DNA of 61,451 bases from Chloroflexota bacterium (GCA_024277135.1 JAJRVV010000241.1:1-61451), one strand, 5' to 3'. Positions 26,206 through 37,394 are shown, counted from the stretch's first letter. Program-made: numbers and translations. The notes: generated from the sequence alone by a model not told the origin.

Positions 26206-29200
26206 CTAAACCAAACTCGCTTGCTTCAAATAATCTTCCGGTTTGATAGAAATGACCTGGCTGGCGCTGTCGCTGCCCATGCTGATGCCGTAGATCGTTT
26301 GCGCCGCCTGCACCGTGCCCCGGTTGTGGGTGATGACGACAAATTGGGTTTTCTGGCTCAAATCGCGCAGCAGCTCCCTAAACCGGTTGATGTTGGCTTC
26401 ATCTAGCGCTGCATCCACCTCGTCCATGATGCAAAACGGGGTGGGAGAGACCTTGAGCAGGGAGAAGATGAGGGCGGCGGCCGTCAGTGACCGTTCGCCG
26501 CCGGAGAGCAGCGCCAGCCCCTGCTCCCGCCGGTTAGGCAGGCGGGCGATGATGTCCACGCCGCTGATGGTCAAATCATCCGGCTCGGTCAGCGCCAGCC
26601 GGGCGGAGCCGCCGCCGAAAAGCTGGGTGAAAATGTCGCCAAACACCGCATCCACTTTGGTGACTGTTTGGGCAAAGGCGCGGGAGGTCAACTCATCCAG
26701 TTCGGCGATGATCCGGCGTAGTTGGCTTTCGGTTTGGTTCAAATCTTCGACTTGCTGCGTCAGGAAATCATACCGCTCTTGCACTTCTTCAAATTCGGCG
26801 GGGGCGTCGGGGTTGATGGCGCCCATGCGCTGCATCTGGTTGCGGTAATGTTGAATGGCAGCTTCGATGTCGTCGGGCAGTTCGGTGACGACGGGTAGTT
26901 GGCTGACGACTTCGCCCATCGGCAGCGGCGTAGGGCCGGTTTGGTCGGCGTCGTAGCTGAGGGCGACGATGCCCAAATCAGCTTTGATGCGCTCTTGCAA
27001 AGATTCCATCTGGTTTTGCCGCTGGGTTAATCCCACCTGGGCCTGGGTGTATCGGGTTTCCAGGGTGTGGGCTTGACGTTGGTGGACGGCCGTCTCCTCT
27101 TCCAGTTGGCGCATTTCTCGACGTGTGTTTTGCAGGTCTGATTTGAGCGGCTCAAGTTGAGCCTGGGTTTGGCTTAATTCCGCTTCCAGCCGGGCCAGAT
27201 TTTCCGGCTGTTCATCCTGTTGCAGTTGGGCCAGTTGGTTTTTGAGAGATGCTTGTCGCTCTTGCAGTCGTTGTAACTGCCGGTCAAACTGGTTGAGGGT
27301 GGCGCGGCGGCTGTCCACTACCGCCTGCCGCCCGGCCACGATGGTTTGGGCGGAGTTGATGCGGCTTTGCAGCGTCTGCCGCTGCTGTTTGGCCTCGGCT
27401 ACGGGCAGGCTGTCTAGCTGCTGTTGGGCGTGGGCGGCGGCAGTTTCCTTTTCCGTTACAGTTTTCTGTTGGTTGGCGATGACGGCCGTCACCGACTGAA
27501 TACGACTGTTTAAGCGGACGATCTCCTGCGCTTTGGCTTGCCGCTGCTGCTCCATAAAGCCTTGTTGCTGCCGGCTTTGATCCAACCGGCGCTGCGCTTT
27601 GTGTACCTGTTGGCCGGCTTCTTGCGTCAGGTTGCCCAGCCGCCGTTCCTCCGCCTGAAGTTGGTCAACCTGTTCTTGAAGCTGCCGGATGCTGTCTTGT
27701 TGTTCTGACAAGGCGGTTTCCAGATGCGCCAGTTCCTCCTTCATTTGGCCGGTTTTTTCTTGTGCCGCCCGCCACTCATGCTCCCGCGCCAGCATGCTGT
27801 CGGCGGCGCGGCCGACCTGCGCCACCAGACCGCCGGGATGCGCTACAAACCCATCCGGCGTAACAGCCAGGCCATCTGGCGGCAAGGTTTGCGCCAGGGA
27901 GAAGGCCGCTGCTTTGTCAGTTGCCAACCAGACGCGGCCCAGCAGCAGTTCGACCAACGGCCGCAGATCATCAGAACATTGGACGTGATAACTCAGCGGC
28001 GGCTGATTGGTTTGGGTTGGCACGTCCAACGGGCGAACGGCGTCCAGGGCGATGGCGGTGATAGTTTGCCCATCCGCCGCTGCCAACAACTGCCACAACT
28101 GCTCTTTTTGCGCCAGAACCAACGTCTCCAATCGTTCGCGCAAGACAGCGGCGACGGCCGTTTGCAATTCATCGGGGATCGTCGCCAGCCCGGCAAACTG
28201 GCCGATGACGGGCACATCGCCGCCGCTGACCTCTTTTTTCCGCAGCTGATCCAGCATTTCCAGACGGGCTTCCTGCCGGGCGACTTGCTGCCGCAGCCGG
28301 TTTACCCGCTTTTCCTGCTCCCGGTCATTCCGGCGCAGTTGTTTCAATTCATGGATGAGGGTTTGTCGCTCGTCGGTTACGCTTTGCCGTTTTTGGCGCA
28401 GTTCGGCCGCTTTGGATTCGGTGGATTGGAGGAGGGCGGTGTGGCTGGCGATGCTGTTTTCTACCTTTTGCCACTCGTCGTCTGGGGCGGCGACGGCCGT
28501 CTGTTCGGCCAGCCGTTCTTGCAGTTGGGCGAGCTGTCCTTCCGCCTGGGCCAGTTGGCGTTGGGTGTCCTGCCGCTCTTGTTCGGCGCGGCGCAGCTTG
28601 GTTCGCCAGGTGTTGATTTGGGCTTGCTGGGCCTCAAAGCTGAGGTTGAATTGGGACAACTCTGTTTCAATTACCGTGAGGTTGGCTTGATCGGCGGCGA
28701 GGACGGCCGTCGCTTCCGCCAATTCCGCCTGCGCTCTGGCCTGCTGCTGACGCGCCTGGGGCAGTTCCGATTCAATTTCGGCTAACTGCCGCTGCGTGGC
28801 GGCCCGCCGTTCGGCCAGAATAGCCGCTTCCCGCCGCGCTTTCTCCAACAGGTCGCGCATCTGGTCCCGTTTTGCTTCCAATTGGGTGATCGCTTCTTGA
28901 CGTTGGTTGATTTGGCGGCGACGGCCGTCCATCTTCTCCTGAATGTCAAGCAAATGCTGCCGGCTGGCCTGCCACGCCGCTCCGGCCTCCTGCGCCGTTT
29001 CTCGCGCCAACCGCATTTCCCCTTTCGCCTGCTCCCACTTGTAGCCGTACCATTGCCGCAGCAAATGGCGCAGGTCGGCGCCCACCTGCTCATAATTTTT
29101 GGCGCGAGTGGCTTGTCGTTTCAACGAGGAGAGCCGGGGCTTGATTTCAGCCAGAATGTCATGCACCCGCTCCAGATTGCGCCGGGTTTCTTCCAGGCGA

Positions 29201-29736
29201 CGCAGCGTTTGCGCGCGGCGGGATTTGTAATGGCTGATGCCGGCCGCTTCTTCAAACAGGGCGCGCCGTTCCTCGGCCCGCAGCGACAACGCCTGGTCAA
29301 TCAACCCCTGTCCGATGATGGTGTAGGTGCGTTCCGCCAGCCCGCTGGTCGCCAGCAGCTCAGTGATGTCTTTCAACCGCACTTTTTGGCCGTTGAGAAT
29401 ATATTCATTCTCGCCGGAACGATAAGCGCGACGGCCGATCTCCACTTCGGTGAAGTCAATGGGCAGCCAGCCATCGCTGTTGTCCAGCGTCAGGATCGCC
29501 TGCGCCATGCCAGCGCGTGGCCGGGTATGGCTGCCGGTGAAGATCATGTCCACCGTGCGCTTGCCGCGTAAGGCGCTGTAACTTTGCTCGCCCAACACCC
29601 AACGAACGGCATCGGCCACATTGCTTTTGCCGCTGCCGTTAGGTCCCACAACAGAGGTGATGCCCTGGTCGAATACAAATTCTGTTTTTGTAGCAAAGGT
29701 TTTGTACCCTTGCAACACAAGTCGTTTTAATTTCAT
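26206..29736 (-). CDS. smc: chromosome segregation protein SMC
   Basis: About 1,176 residues with the full SMC plan: Walker [10 protein letters not shown] (31-39), a long coiled coil, a hinge near 500-640 containing glycine-rich segments, a second coiled coil, then the signature [16 protein letters not shown] and Walker [17 protein letters not shown]. It organises and condenses the chromosome with ScpA and ScpB, which are not in the window. The start chosen gives the canonical [14 protein letters not shown]; a longer frame adds 28 unlike residues. It is divergent from the cyclase pair. Confidence 0.96.
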   Translation of the reverse strand: MKLKRLVLQGYKTFATKTEFVFDQGITSVVGPNGSGKSNVADAVRWVLGEQSYSALRGKRTVDMIFTGSHTRPRAGMAQAILTLDNSDGWLPIDFTEVEIGRRAYRSGENEYILNGQKVRLKDITELLATSGLAERTYTIIGQGLIDQALSLRAEERRALFEEAAGISHYKSRRAQTLRRLEETRRNLERVHDILAEIKPRLSSLKRQATRAKNYEQVGADLRHLLRQWYGYKWEQAKGEMRLARETAQEAGAAWQASRQHLLDIQEKMDGRRRQINQRQEAITQLEAKRDQMRDLLEKARREAAILAERRAATQRQLAEIESELPQARQQQARAQAELAEATAVLAADQANLTVIETELSQFNLSFEAQQAQINTWRTKLRRAEQERQDTQRQLAQAEGQLAQLQERLAEQTAVAAPDDEWQKVENSIASHTALLQSTESKAAELRQKRQSVTDERQTLIHELKQLRRNDREQEKRVNRLRQQVARQEARLEMLDQLRKKEVSGGDVPVIGQFAGLATIPDELQTAVAAVLRERLETLVLAQKEQLWQLLAAADGQTITAIALDAVRPLDVPTQTNQPPLSYHVQCSDDLRPLVELLLGRVWLATDKAAAFSLAQTLPPDGLAVTPDGFVAHPGGLVAQVGRAADSMLAREHEWRAAQEKTGQMKEELAHLETALSEQQDSIRQLQEQVDQLQAEERRLGNLTQEAGQQVHKAQRRLDQSRQQQGFMEQQRQAKAQEIVRLNSRIQSVTAVIANQQKTVTEKETAAAHAQQQLDSLPVAEAKQQRQTLQSRINSAQTIVAGRQAVVDSRRATLNQFDRQLQRLQERQASLKNQLAQLQQDEQPENLARLEAELSQTQAQLEPLKSDLQNTRREMRQLEEETAVHQRQAHTLETRYTQAQVGLTQRQNQMESLQERIKADLGIVALSYDADQTGPTPLPMGEVVSQLPVVTELPDDIEAAIQHYRNQMQRMGAINPDAPAEFEEVQERYDFLTQQVEDLNQTESQLRRIIAELDELTSRAFAQTVTKVDAVFGDIFTQLFGGGSARLALTEPDDLTISGVDIIARLPNRREQGLALLSGGERSLTAAALIFSLLKVSPTPFCIMDEVDAALDEANINRFRELLRDLSQKTQFVVITHNRGTVQAAQTIYGISMGSDSASQVISIKPEDYLKQASLV

Positions 29737-29837
29737 CTTTTGTTTTGTGGGCGGGTTTGTGGCGCCCGATTGTGTTGGTATGGCGGCGGGCAGTATAATG
29801 CTATCCGGTGTGTGAGGCAAGTGCGTGTGCAGGCGCG

Positions 29838-29885
29838 TAGGTGCGCAGCATTGCGACTTGCAAACTTGCCAACTTGCAAACTGCC
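29838..29885. repeat. ACTTGCAA microrepeat
   Basis: Degenerate units (ACTTGCAAACTTGCCAACTT and similar, plus GTGCG pieces) in the divergent gap between smc and the cyclase gene. Another member of the tandem microrepeats scattered through the window. Confidence 0.65.
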
Positions 29886-29887
29886 TA

Positions 29888-29916
29888 TCGACGGGTTTAC
29901 TAGCTCACTATATAAT
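29888..29916 (+). promoter_or_regulatory. promoter of the cyclase-AAA-TPR pair
   Basis: TCGACG (29888-29893) is followed after exactly 17 bases by a perfect TATAAT (29911-29916). The start codon at 29932 would leave a very short leader containing AGGAAG as ribosome binding site. Confidence 0.55.
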
Positions 29917-29931
29917 TTAGGAAGTAATAGA

Positions 29932-32900
29932 ATGTACATAGCAGAGAGAGAAACATTCGTGCCTACCCGTCGTGATATCGAAAAAGCCATTGTTGTTTTG
30001 GAAGCGAATCGAACTCGGTTAGCGGGAGATGTGGTGGCGTATTCTTTGGCGGCTTTGCACAAAGCATTGGCCACCGAAGAAATCCGGCCACACTCTCGCC
30101 AGCAAGAGTCGGTGACGGCGCTGGTAGCGGATTTGCAAGGCTTTACGGCGATGTCTGACCGCATGGATGCGGAGATGGTGCGGGACACGATGAACGCGCT
30201 TTGGGCCAGGCTGGATGGCGTGATTGAGGCGTGGGGGGGCCGGGTGGATAAGCACACGGGGGATGGCTTGATCGCTTTGTTTGGCGCGGCGGCCGGCTAC
30301 CAGGATGATGGGGAGCGAGCGGTGCAGGCGGCGTTGGAGATGCAGATGGCGTTATCGTTGTTTAACGAAACGGCCGTCACCCCGTCCGGCAAACCCCTTG
30401 ATCTGCAAATGCGCATTGCCATCCATCGCGGCCCAATCTATTTTAGCCAGGTGGGGATGAGCGAGGCTTATATGGCCGTTGGCCAGACCATAGACGTTGC
30501 TAACCAGTTACAACATTTGGCTCCCGAAGGCAAAGTTCTCATCTCCTACGAAATTTACTGGCGGGTTCATACCCGGTATCAAGTGACCACCCTGGCTCCG
30601 GTTCGGTTAGCAAGTAAAGGAGGATTGCTTCACGTTTACGTGGTTAATCGTGAAAACCCGCGAACTTTCCGGGCGGTTTACCAGGACTTTGAAGATGGGC
30701 CGCGTCTTGTGGGGCGAGTGAGTGAACTGGAACAGGTGCAGCAAGCGTTGGAAATGACGATGGAGCGCAGCCAGCCCCAATTTGTGACCATCGTTGGCGA
30801 GGCGGGTATTGGTAAGACTCGTTTGCTGTATGAATTGGCGGTGATGATAGACTTGCTGCCGGTGCGGGTGTGTGAATTGATGGGGCAGGCACACCCTGGC
30901 GCGGGCCAAACCCCTTACGCGCTCATCAGAGATTTGTTGAGCAATTATTTAGGCGTCCACGCCCAGAGCAGCCTGGATGCGGCGCAGGGTTACATGGTGC
31001 GCGGGTTGGCGGAGGTGATCGCCCAGGTAGATGCATCTGGCGCGGAGCAGAAGGCGGAGGCCATCGCCCAATTTACGGGGGTAATGGATGTCTCTGGCGG
31101 GGATTCGTTTACGGCCGTGCCAGACCGGGTGCATAATCTGACGTTTCAAGGCGTGGCTGATTTTATCCGGGCCATTGCCAATCAATATCTGGCGGTCGTC
31201 ATCTTTCTGGAAGATTTGCATTGGGCGGATGAGGGATCGTTGGATTTGGTGGAGCATATTTTGCAGGCGTGTCATGATCTGCCTATGCTGGTGGTGGGGC
31301 TGGCGCGGCCGTCGTTGTTTGATAAACGGCCGTCGTGGCGCTCCCTGAAATCATTGGCCGCCATTGATTACCAACAAATTGATCTGGGGCCGCTCTCCTC
31401 GATTGACAGCCGCCATTTGGTGATGGAGAGCCTGGGGGATAATGGCAAAGTGCCGGTCAAACTGGCTGATTTAATCGTAGAACGCGCCAGTGGCAATCCC
31501 TTTTACATTAAGCAACTGCTCAAGATGCTGGTGGATGAAGCGGTTTTAGTGAAAGAAGGGGGGGGATGGCGGACGGACCCGGCCAAGATGCAAGCTGCGC
31601 AGGATCAGCCGTCGTTGACGGGGATGTTGGCTGTTCGGCTGGAGCTTTTGCCGCCAGAGCAGCAGACAGTGGTTCGATTTGCGGCGATTTTTGGGCAAGC
31701 GTTCTGGCAAACGGCCGTTACTTACTTAGCCGATGCGGATGATGACCCGGAAATGAATGCCCGACTGCAAGAAGCGTTCAACAGCTTGTTAGAAGCGGGT
31801 TTCATCATCAAGCGGCCCACTTCGACCATGGCGGGAACCCCGGAATTTGCCTTTCAACATCGGCGGCTGCAAAAAATGGCATACGGCAGCATCCCGATCA
31901 ACGAACGGCGCATCTATCATGCCCAGGCGGCCGCCTGGCTCATCGTACACAGCAATCAATCGTCGGAACATGCCGGGTTTATCGCGCATCAGTTTGAATT
32001 GGCGGAAGATGTTTATCAGGCGGCCGATTGGTACGGCCGTGCCGGGGACATAGCCCAAAGTCGTTACAGCGTGGAGACGGCCGTGGAGCTTTACCAAAAA
32101 GCGCTGTCCCTTCTTCCCAAACAAGAAAGCACGATTGACCGGCATATTTTCCTCAACGAACAATTGGGCGCCATGTTCAGCCATCTGGCCCGATTTGAAC
32201 AGGCCATCAAAGCATATGTAGCCATGCGCGACGCCGCCCAAACTGCCGGCGACAAAGAAGCCGTCATGCGTTCCTGGCTGGCGATGACCGCCATCTACTA
32301 CCGGCAGGGAAACGCCTCCCAAATGATGGATGTGGCGCAACAGGCGGAAGCAGTTGCTTGTCATCTGAATCAGCCAGATATGATCGCCGCCGCAAAAATC
32401 GCCATTGGCTGGGCCAAAATCGCGGTTGGCGATACGGATGGGGCGTTGGAATTGGCTAAGGAGACGCTGGCAATGAGCGCTGAAGCTGATGCAACCCCTC
32501 AAATGGCGCATAGCAATGCCCTCATCGGCAACATTTGCCGCTTGATGAATTGGCATGATCAGGGGGTGCAAACCAGTAAAACGGCTCTCTCCCTTTTCCG
32601 CGAGGCGGGCAACCGGGTTTGGTGCAGTTACATGCTGGTCAATTTGGGTCAACTGGCCCAAGCTCGACAACAAATTGCCAAAGCTTTCACGTATTACCAG
32701 GAAGCATTGGGCTTGGTGTCAGATATCGGTGATATTTATGGCAGTATGCTCTGCTTGCGCAAATTAAGCGATCTGGCAAAGCAATCTGGCGATTATGGGC
32801 AGGCGGATCGGGTGGCGCAGCAAGCGTATCTGCTGGCCGAGCGCAGTCAGAGTCCGACGTTGTTGATTCGGTCTGCATTGCAGTTGGGGAATCTGGCGGT

Positions 32901-33507
32901 GCAGCGGGTGACGGCCGTAGACGCTGAACTAACTGTAGAAGATCGGGATCAATATCTGAATACAGCCCGGTTATGGCTGGATCAGGCGTTCCAAATGGCG
33001 CGGGATCATAAAATCCCCTTATTAGCGGCCAGCGCCAAAATCGGGATGGCCGGTTTATTGCTGGAGGAAGAATCGTTGGCTGAAGCGGCCGTTTTAGCCC
33101 AGGATGCGCTGGTTACTTTGCAAGGATTGCCCAATTTTCGCCAAAAGCTGTCCATCCAAAAACAGGCTGCCCGCGGCTGGCACAAGCTGGCACTCATTGC
33201 GGCGCGACTGCCGGCAAACAAACTGCCGCTTGTCATTCACCGGAAGTCGTACAATGCGGCCAAATGTTATTCGCTGAGCGCCAAATTGTTTACCAACGTC
33301 CGTTTGGGTGTGGCCTACGAGCGGGCGGTGGCGCTGCGAGATTGGGCGTTATACGAATTGCGCAAAGGGGATCCCAAAAAAGGTAATGTCTTATGGCGGC
33401 GCGCTTTAGCTGCTTTCATCCGCCAACACCGGACAGACGAAGTGACCTGGATGGAGGATTTTTCCGCTAATCAGTCCAGCTATTTCAATCGAGCGCAGGA
33501 TGAATGA
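29932..33507 (+). CDS. class III cyclase-AAA-TPR protein, metal-site half
   Basis: About 1,191 residues. A helical N-terminus (about 15-45) precedes a class III cyclase domain (60-215), then an AAA/STAND ATPase with GEAGIGKT (Walker A) and FLEDLHWAD (Walker B), and TPR-like repeats from about 750 to the end. In the cyclase domain both metal-binding Asp are kept (D67 in VADLQGFT; D111 in DKHTGD), but the transition-state Asn and Arg are replaced (D188 and Q192 in TIDVANQ). A homodimer should therefore lack a complete site. The 3' end overlaps the next gene, a paralogue with the opposite losses, by eight bases. Confidence 0.9.
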   Translation: MYIAERETFVPTRRDIEKAIVVLEANRTRLAGDVVAYSLAALHKALATEEIRPHSRQQESVTALVADLQGFTAMSDRMDAEMVRDTMNALWARLDGVIEAWGGRVDKHTGDGLIALFGAAAGYQDDGERAVQAALEMQMALSLFNETAVTPSGKPLDLQMRIAIHRGPIYFSQVGMSEAYMAVGQTIDVANQLQHLAPEGKVLISYEIYWRVHTRYQVTTLAPVRLASKGGLLHVYVVNRENPRTFRAVYQDFEDGPRLVGRVSELEQVQQALEMTMERSQPQFVTIVGEAGIGKTRLLYELAVMIDLLPVRVCELMGQAHPGAGQTPYALIRDLLSNYLGVHAQSSLDAAQGYMVRGLAEVIAQVDASGAEQKAEAIAQFTGVMDVSGGDSFTAVPDRVHNLTFQGVADFIRAIANQYLAVVIFLEDLHWADEGSLDLVEHILQACHDLPMLVVGLARPSLFDKRPSWRSLKSLAAIDYQQIDLGPLSSIDSRHLVMESLGDNGKVPVKLADLIVERASGNPFYIKQLLKMLVDEAVLVKEGGGWRTDPAKMQAAQDQPSLTGMLAVRLELLPPEQQTVVRFAAIFGQAFWQTAVTYLADADDDPEMNARLQEAFNSLLEAGFIIKRPTSTMAGTPEFAFQHRRLQKMAYGSIPINERRIYHAQAAAWLIVHSNQSSEHAGFIAHQFELAEDVYQAADWYGRAGDIAQSRYSVETAVELYQKALSLLPKQESTIDRHIFLNEQLGAMFSHLARFEQAIKAYVAMRDAAQTAGDKEAVMRSWLAMTAIYYRQGNASQMMDVAQQAEAVACHLNQPDMIAAAKIAIGWAKIAVGDTDGALELAKETLAMSAEADATPQMAHSNALIGNICRLMNWHDQGVQTSKTALSLFREAGNRVWCSYMLVNLGQLAQARQQIAKAFTYYQEALGLVSDIGDIYGSMLCLRKLSDLAKQSGDYGQADRVAQQAYLLAERSQSPTLLIRSALQLGNLAVQRVTAVDAELTVEDRDQYLNTARLWLDQAFQMARDHKIPLLAASAKIGMAGLLLEEESLAEAAVLAQDALVTLQGLPNFRQKLSIQKQAARGWHKLALIAARLPANKLPLVIHRKSYNAAKCYSLSAKLFTNVRLGVAYERAVALRDWALYELRKGDPKKGNVLWRRALAAFIRQHRTDEVTWMEDFSANQSSYFNRAQDE

Positions 33508-36500
33508 CGAACTAGCGCTTCTTAAGCAAACGATGGCGGCGCTGGAGGAAAACCGGGCTGTGCTGGGTCAGGATGTGGTGGCGACCACAATGGCCGTTTT
33601 GCGCCAGAAGCTGGTCCGTCTGGCCGAAGCCTCAGATGTATTTGAAGAGTCCCGCCCGGAACAGCGGAAGCAGGCGACAATGTTATTTGCCCGGATTTCG
33701 GGGATGAGCCGTTTGATGCGTTTGCGGCCGAACACGAGAACGTTGGGTGTGATGAATATGCTCTGGCGTTTTTTGGATGCGGCGATTACGGATTATGGCG
33801 GCACAATTGATAAGCATTTGACGAATGGGGTGATGGGGGTGTTTGGCGTGCCGATGGCGCGAGAAGATGATCCGGAGCGCGCTGTCCGGGCGGCATTGGC
33901 GATGCAGCGGGCGTGTGTGGATTTTGTGTCGGAGTTTGCCGGCGATCTTGATCTGGCAGAAGGGGAAGATGCAGAATCAGTTGGAAACGAACTGGAATTG
34001 CGCATAGGCATTAACACCGGCCCAGTGCTGCTGGGAGAAATCGGATCGGCGGAGGAATACACGGTGATTGGGTCGGCCGTGAATGTGGCCAGCCGGTTGG
34101 AGGAAGCGGCCGTAGGCGGCGGCATCGTCATCTCTCACGAAACCCATTCCCTGGTGGAGGGTACGTTCAAAGTCAAATCGATGGGCCAGGTTGAGATCAA
34201 AGGAAAGCGCAAACCCGTCCCGGCGTTTGAGGTTTTAGGCGTCATGCCTCGTACCGAAGGAGATGTCCACCGGGGCGTGGGCGGCATCGAAACGCGAATG
34301 GTGGGCCGGGACGGTGAGATGTCGGTTTTGCAAGAGATCGTGCGGGCAACGGCCAAGTCTGGGCAGGGGCGGGTGATTACCATCGTGGGGGAGGCGGGGG
34401 TGGGTAAAACCCGGTTGATTAACGAATTCCAATCCTGGTTGATGAGTATGCCCGCGCCGGTGATGGTATTTCGCGGACAATCTGACCAGCGTATGAGCCA
34501 TTTGCCGTATGCTTTGATCCGGGACATGTTTTCCCTGTTTTTCCGCATTCAGGATAACGAGCGAATGATGATTGCCGAAAGCAAGCTGGTGAGCGGCATG
34601 AGTGAATATCTCGACCCGGAGACGGTGGACATTCATGAACGGGCGCACGCCATCGGTCAGTTGATCGGCCTTAATCTGGCGACGGGTTTTTTGAGCAGCG
34701 TCATGCTTGATGAGCCGATGGTGGCGCGGGAACGGGTGTTTGATTATGTAGCGGAGTTTTTTACGGCCGTTACCGCCGCGCATACGGTTACGGTTATTGT
34801 TCTGGAAGATTTACATTGGGCTGATGAAGGGTCGCTGGCCTTGATCCGGTATGTCTCGGATGTGTGCCGTCGTCTGCCGTTGGTCATCATCGGTCTGACG
34901 CGCTCCATTCGCACCAGTCTGGCCCGGCTGCTTGCCGGCGAGGAAGAACTGGAAATTCAATCAACGGCCGTGCATGAGATCATCGAACTGACCAACTTAT
35001 CACGCAAAGATACGCGCCGCCTGATGTTCGACATCCTGCAAAAAGTACCCAAAGTGCCCGATGCCCTGACCAATCTCGTGGTCGAACGCGCCGAGGGCAA
35101 CCCCTTTTTCGTGGAAGAATTAGTTAAAATTCTTATTGAAGACGGCGCCATTGTTCCTGGTGATGGGGAGTGGCTGGTCAAAAGCGAACTGCGGGATACG
35201 GTACGCATTCCGCCCACGCTGACCGGCATTTTACAAGCCCGGTTAGATCGCCTCACTTCTTTAGAGCGCAAGACATTACAGCGAGCGGCCGTGATTGGCC
35301 GAATATTCTGGGACTTGACCATCGCTCACATGGGGGATGACTACAACGATGCGGTTTTAGAGGAGACGCGGGCCGCTTTGCAGGCGTTGGAACAGCGGGA
35401 ACTCATTTTTAGACGATCTATCTCTACCTTTGCCGGAACTCGGGCTTACTACTTCAAACATGCCGTGCTGCGAGATGTGACCTATGAAAGCGTGTTGCTG
35501 CGCGAACGGCCGCTTTACCATCGGCGGGTGGCAGATTGGTTGTCCCATCAAAGCGGACAGCGGGTGGCTGAATATGCCGGTTTGATTGCCGAACATTATG
35601 AATTAGCCGAAGAAAACATTTCAGCGGCCGAACTATATGAAATGGCGGCGGGACGCGCTGAAGAAACCTTTAACCCTGTCGTCGCCATCGAGTATTATCG
35701 CAAATCAATCTCATTGCTCACCGATGAACAGCATCACATCGCCTGGCAGTTGCAACTGCAAGAGCGCATGGGCAAGCTACTGTTGCGGCAGGCCAAATTG
35801 TTGGATGCAGAGCAAACCTACATGGCGATGCGCTTCATGGCGGAGCAAGATGGGGATTTGAATGCGCAAGCCCATGCTTGGAATGGATTGGCCAGGTTGC
35901 ACCGGGAACAGGCGGATTATCAGGCGATGCTGGATCACGCGGTGCAAGCCGAGCACATTGCCCGGCTGGTAGGGTCTGATCTGGAGCTGGCGCGGTCGTA
36001 TTTGTACCAGAGCGAGGCGCGGCTGCGGCAGGGCGAGGCGGATTTGGCGTTGACGGCGGCCCAGGCGGCATTGGAGTCTAGTGAACGATTGGACGCTAAC
36101 GAAGAAATGACGCTAAGTTTAAGCTTGCTATGTCAGGTTTACAGCGAGTTGGGGGAGAGTGAAGCGGCCGTTCGCTGCCTGAACCGGCTGCAAGACCAGA
36201 TTGAAACGCTCACGGCCACTCCGCGATTGGTGAAGATGGTGGCGTTTAGTCAGGCGACGTTAGGCCGGTTGTACAACCAGTTGGGCGACTATGATCGGGC
36301 GTCCAAGTTTTTGATGATGGCGCTCAAGCAGTACCGGGATTTGAATTTGCAGACAGAGGCGGCCGACGCATTGAACAGTATGGGGGAAACGGCCCGGTTG
36401 CGGGGCAATGCCCGGGCGGCGGCGGTGCTTTTCCAAGAGGCGTTGTCGGCGGCGATTGAAGGGGGGGATCGGTACGGCCGTATGTTCTACCGTACTAATT

Positions 36501-37015
36501 TGGGGGCCGCCTTGATTGACTTGGGGGAATACAAACGGGCAGAAACCGAACTGCGGCGGGTGCTGCGTACGGCCAAAGAACTGGTCAGAAGCGGCAAGTG
36601 GTCTGGTCTGTCACGGGCTTGCGGCTTTTTGGCACAGTCCCGACTGGCCCAGTCTGGCGTGAAAGAAGCATTGGCGTTGGCGGCTCAATCCCTCAAACTG
36701 GCCCAGCGTATGGGCGAAACTTTGCCATTGGCAGCGTCGTGGCGGGTGATGGGAATGACGCTGGCCGCTTTGTCGCCTGATGAGCTGCCGGTGAAAATTG
36801 ATGGCAAACCGACTATGCCGACGGACTGTTTCCACCAAAGCCAGCAGTTGCTAAACCAGGCCGGCAGCGGGGATGTGCAGGTGAATCGCAGCAAAGCGTT
36901 TACTTTGTGGCAGTGGGCGGCGTATGAATTGGTGCAAGGGAATGCTGAACGGGGACAAGCCATGCGGGGGCAGGCTGAAGCGATTGCGGAACGTCACGGA
37001 TTCAAACTCTCTTAG
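33500..37015 (+). CDS. class III cyclase-AAA-TPR protein, Asn/Arg-site half
   Basis: A 1,171-residue paralogue of the upstream gene with the same plan: helical N-terminus, cyclase domain (58-215), AAA ATPase (GEAGVGKT; LEDLHWAD) and TPR-like repeats. Its cyclase domain has lost both metal ligands (R65 in LFARISG; N109 in DKHLTN) but keeps Lys105, Thr188 and the catalytic pair Asn195/Arg199 (AVNVASR). This is the pattern of the C2 half of mammalian adenylate cyclase, while the partner has the C1 pattern. The ATG overlaps the previous gene by eight bases, favouring assembly of a heterodimer. Alternatively it is a catalytically dead nucleotide sensor. Confidence 0.9.
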   Translation: MNDELALLKQTMAALEENRAVLGQDVVATTMAVLRQKLVRLAEASDVFEESRPEQRKQATMLFARISGMSRLMRLRPNTRTLGVMNMLWRFLDAAITDYGGTIDKHLTNGVMGVFGVPMAREDDPERAVRAALAMQRACVDFVSEFAGDLDLAEGEDAESVGNELELRIGINTGPVLLGEIGSAEEYTVIGSAVNVASRLEEAAVGGGIVISHETHSLVEGTFKVKSMGQVEIKGKRKPVPAFEVLGVMPRTEGDVHRGVGGIETRMVGRDGEMSVLQEIVRATAKSGQGRVITIVGEAGVGKTRLINEFQSWLMSMPAPVMVFRGQSDQRMSHLPYALIRDMFSLFFRIQDNERMMIAESKLVSGMSEYLDPETVDIHERAHAIGQLIGLNLATGFLSSVMLDEPMVARERVFDYVAEFFTAVTAAHTVTVIVLEDLHWADEGSLALIRYVSDVCRRLPLVIIGLTRSIRTSLARLLAGEEELEIQSTAVHEIIELTNLSRKDTRRLMFDILQKVPKVPDALTNLVVERAEGNPFFVEELVKILIEDGAIVPGDGEWLVKSELRDTVRIPPTLTGILQARLDRLTSLERKTLQRAAVIGRIFWDLTIAHMGDDYNDAVLEETRAALQALEQRELIFRRSISTFAGTRAYYFKHAVLRDVTYESVLLRERPLYHRRVADWLSHQSGQRVAEYAGLIAEHYELAEENISAAELYEMAAGRAEETFNPVVAIEYYRKSISLLTDEQHHIAWQLQLQERMGKLLLRQAKLLDAEQTYMAMRFMAEQDGDLNAQAHAWNGLARLHREQADYQAMLDHAVQAEHIARLVGSDLELARSYLYQSEARLRQGEADLALTAAQAALESSERLDANEEMTLSLSLLCQVYSELGESEAAVRCLNRLQDQIETLTATPRLVKMVAFSQATLGRLYNQLGDYDRASKFLMMALKQYRDLNLQTEAADALNSMGETARLRGNARAAAVLFQEALSAAIEGGDRYGRMFYRTNLGAALIDLGEYKRAETELRRVLRTAKELVRSGKWSGLSRACGFLAQSRLAQSGVKEALALAAQSLKLAQRMGETLPLAASWRVMGMTLAALSPDELPVKIDGKPTMPTDCFHQSQQLLNQAGSGDVQVNRSKAFTLWQWAAYELVQGNAERGQAMRGQAEAIAERHGFKLS

Positions 37016-37107
37016 GGTTCGCTCGTTTTTATCTTTCCTGTTTTGGACGACATGTTTCGGGAATTGCAATTCTCGAAACACCAAAGTTATTTGCGGTTGA
37101 ACCCTAA
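37012..37107. repeat. nested palindrome with CGGGAATT core
   Basis: An inner 28-base palindrome (37053-37080, one mismatch pair) is flanked by outer arms TTAGGGTTC (37012-37020) and GAACCCTAA (37099-37107). The core resembles the pair at 60649-60712. It begins at the stop codon of the second cyclase gene. Confidence 0.8.
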
Positions 37108-37130
37108 CCTGGATAAACCAGAAAAGATGT

Positions 37131-37189
37131 TGCCACGAATTACACGAATTAAAACGGCCTAAATTCGTGTAATTCGTGAAATTCGTGGC
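37131..37189. repeat. CACGAATT inverted repeat
   Basis: A 17-base arm built from CCACGAATTACACGAATT-like units faces its complement across a short loop. The same family appears at 41904-41975. Confidence 0.85.
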
Positions 37190-37275
37190 GAAAATTCTTA
37201 TACATCAAACAAAAACTTCATTGATAAGGTACTAAGGCATCACGTTTCGCGCATCACGCTATTCGTAAATTGTGC

Positions 37276-37281
37276 TATAAT
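37276..37281 (+). promoter_or_regulatory. -10 box upstream of the TPP riboswitch
   Basis: A perfect TATAAT about 25 bases before the riboswitch. No convincing -35 box was seen at 16-18 bases upstream. Confidence 0.45.
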
Positions 37282-37304
37282 CCGGTGTAGACAATAACAT
37301 AGCT

Positions 37305-37394
37305 ACAGGGAGCTGGGGCAAGCCCGGCTGAGAGCATGACCAGATTCGTCATGGACCTGCGCACCTGATCCGGGTAATGCCGGCGGAGGAATAG
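37305..37394 (+). ncRNA. TPP riboswitch (THI element)
   Basis: The conserved thi-box parts are present in order: GGGAGC near 37308-37313, GGCTGAGAG (37326-37334), GACC, and GCACCTGATCCGGGTAATGC (37361-37380) followed by CGGCGGAGGAA. The RNA binds thiamine pyrophosphate. A terminator follows at 37419-37442 before the thiamine pyrophosphokinase gene, so control is by transcription termination when the ligand is bound. Confidence 0.95.
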
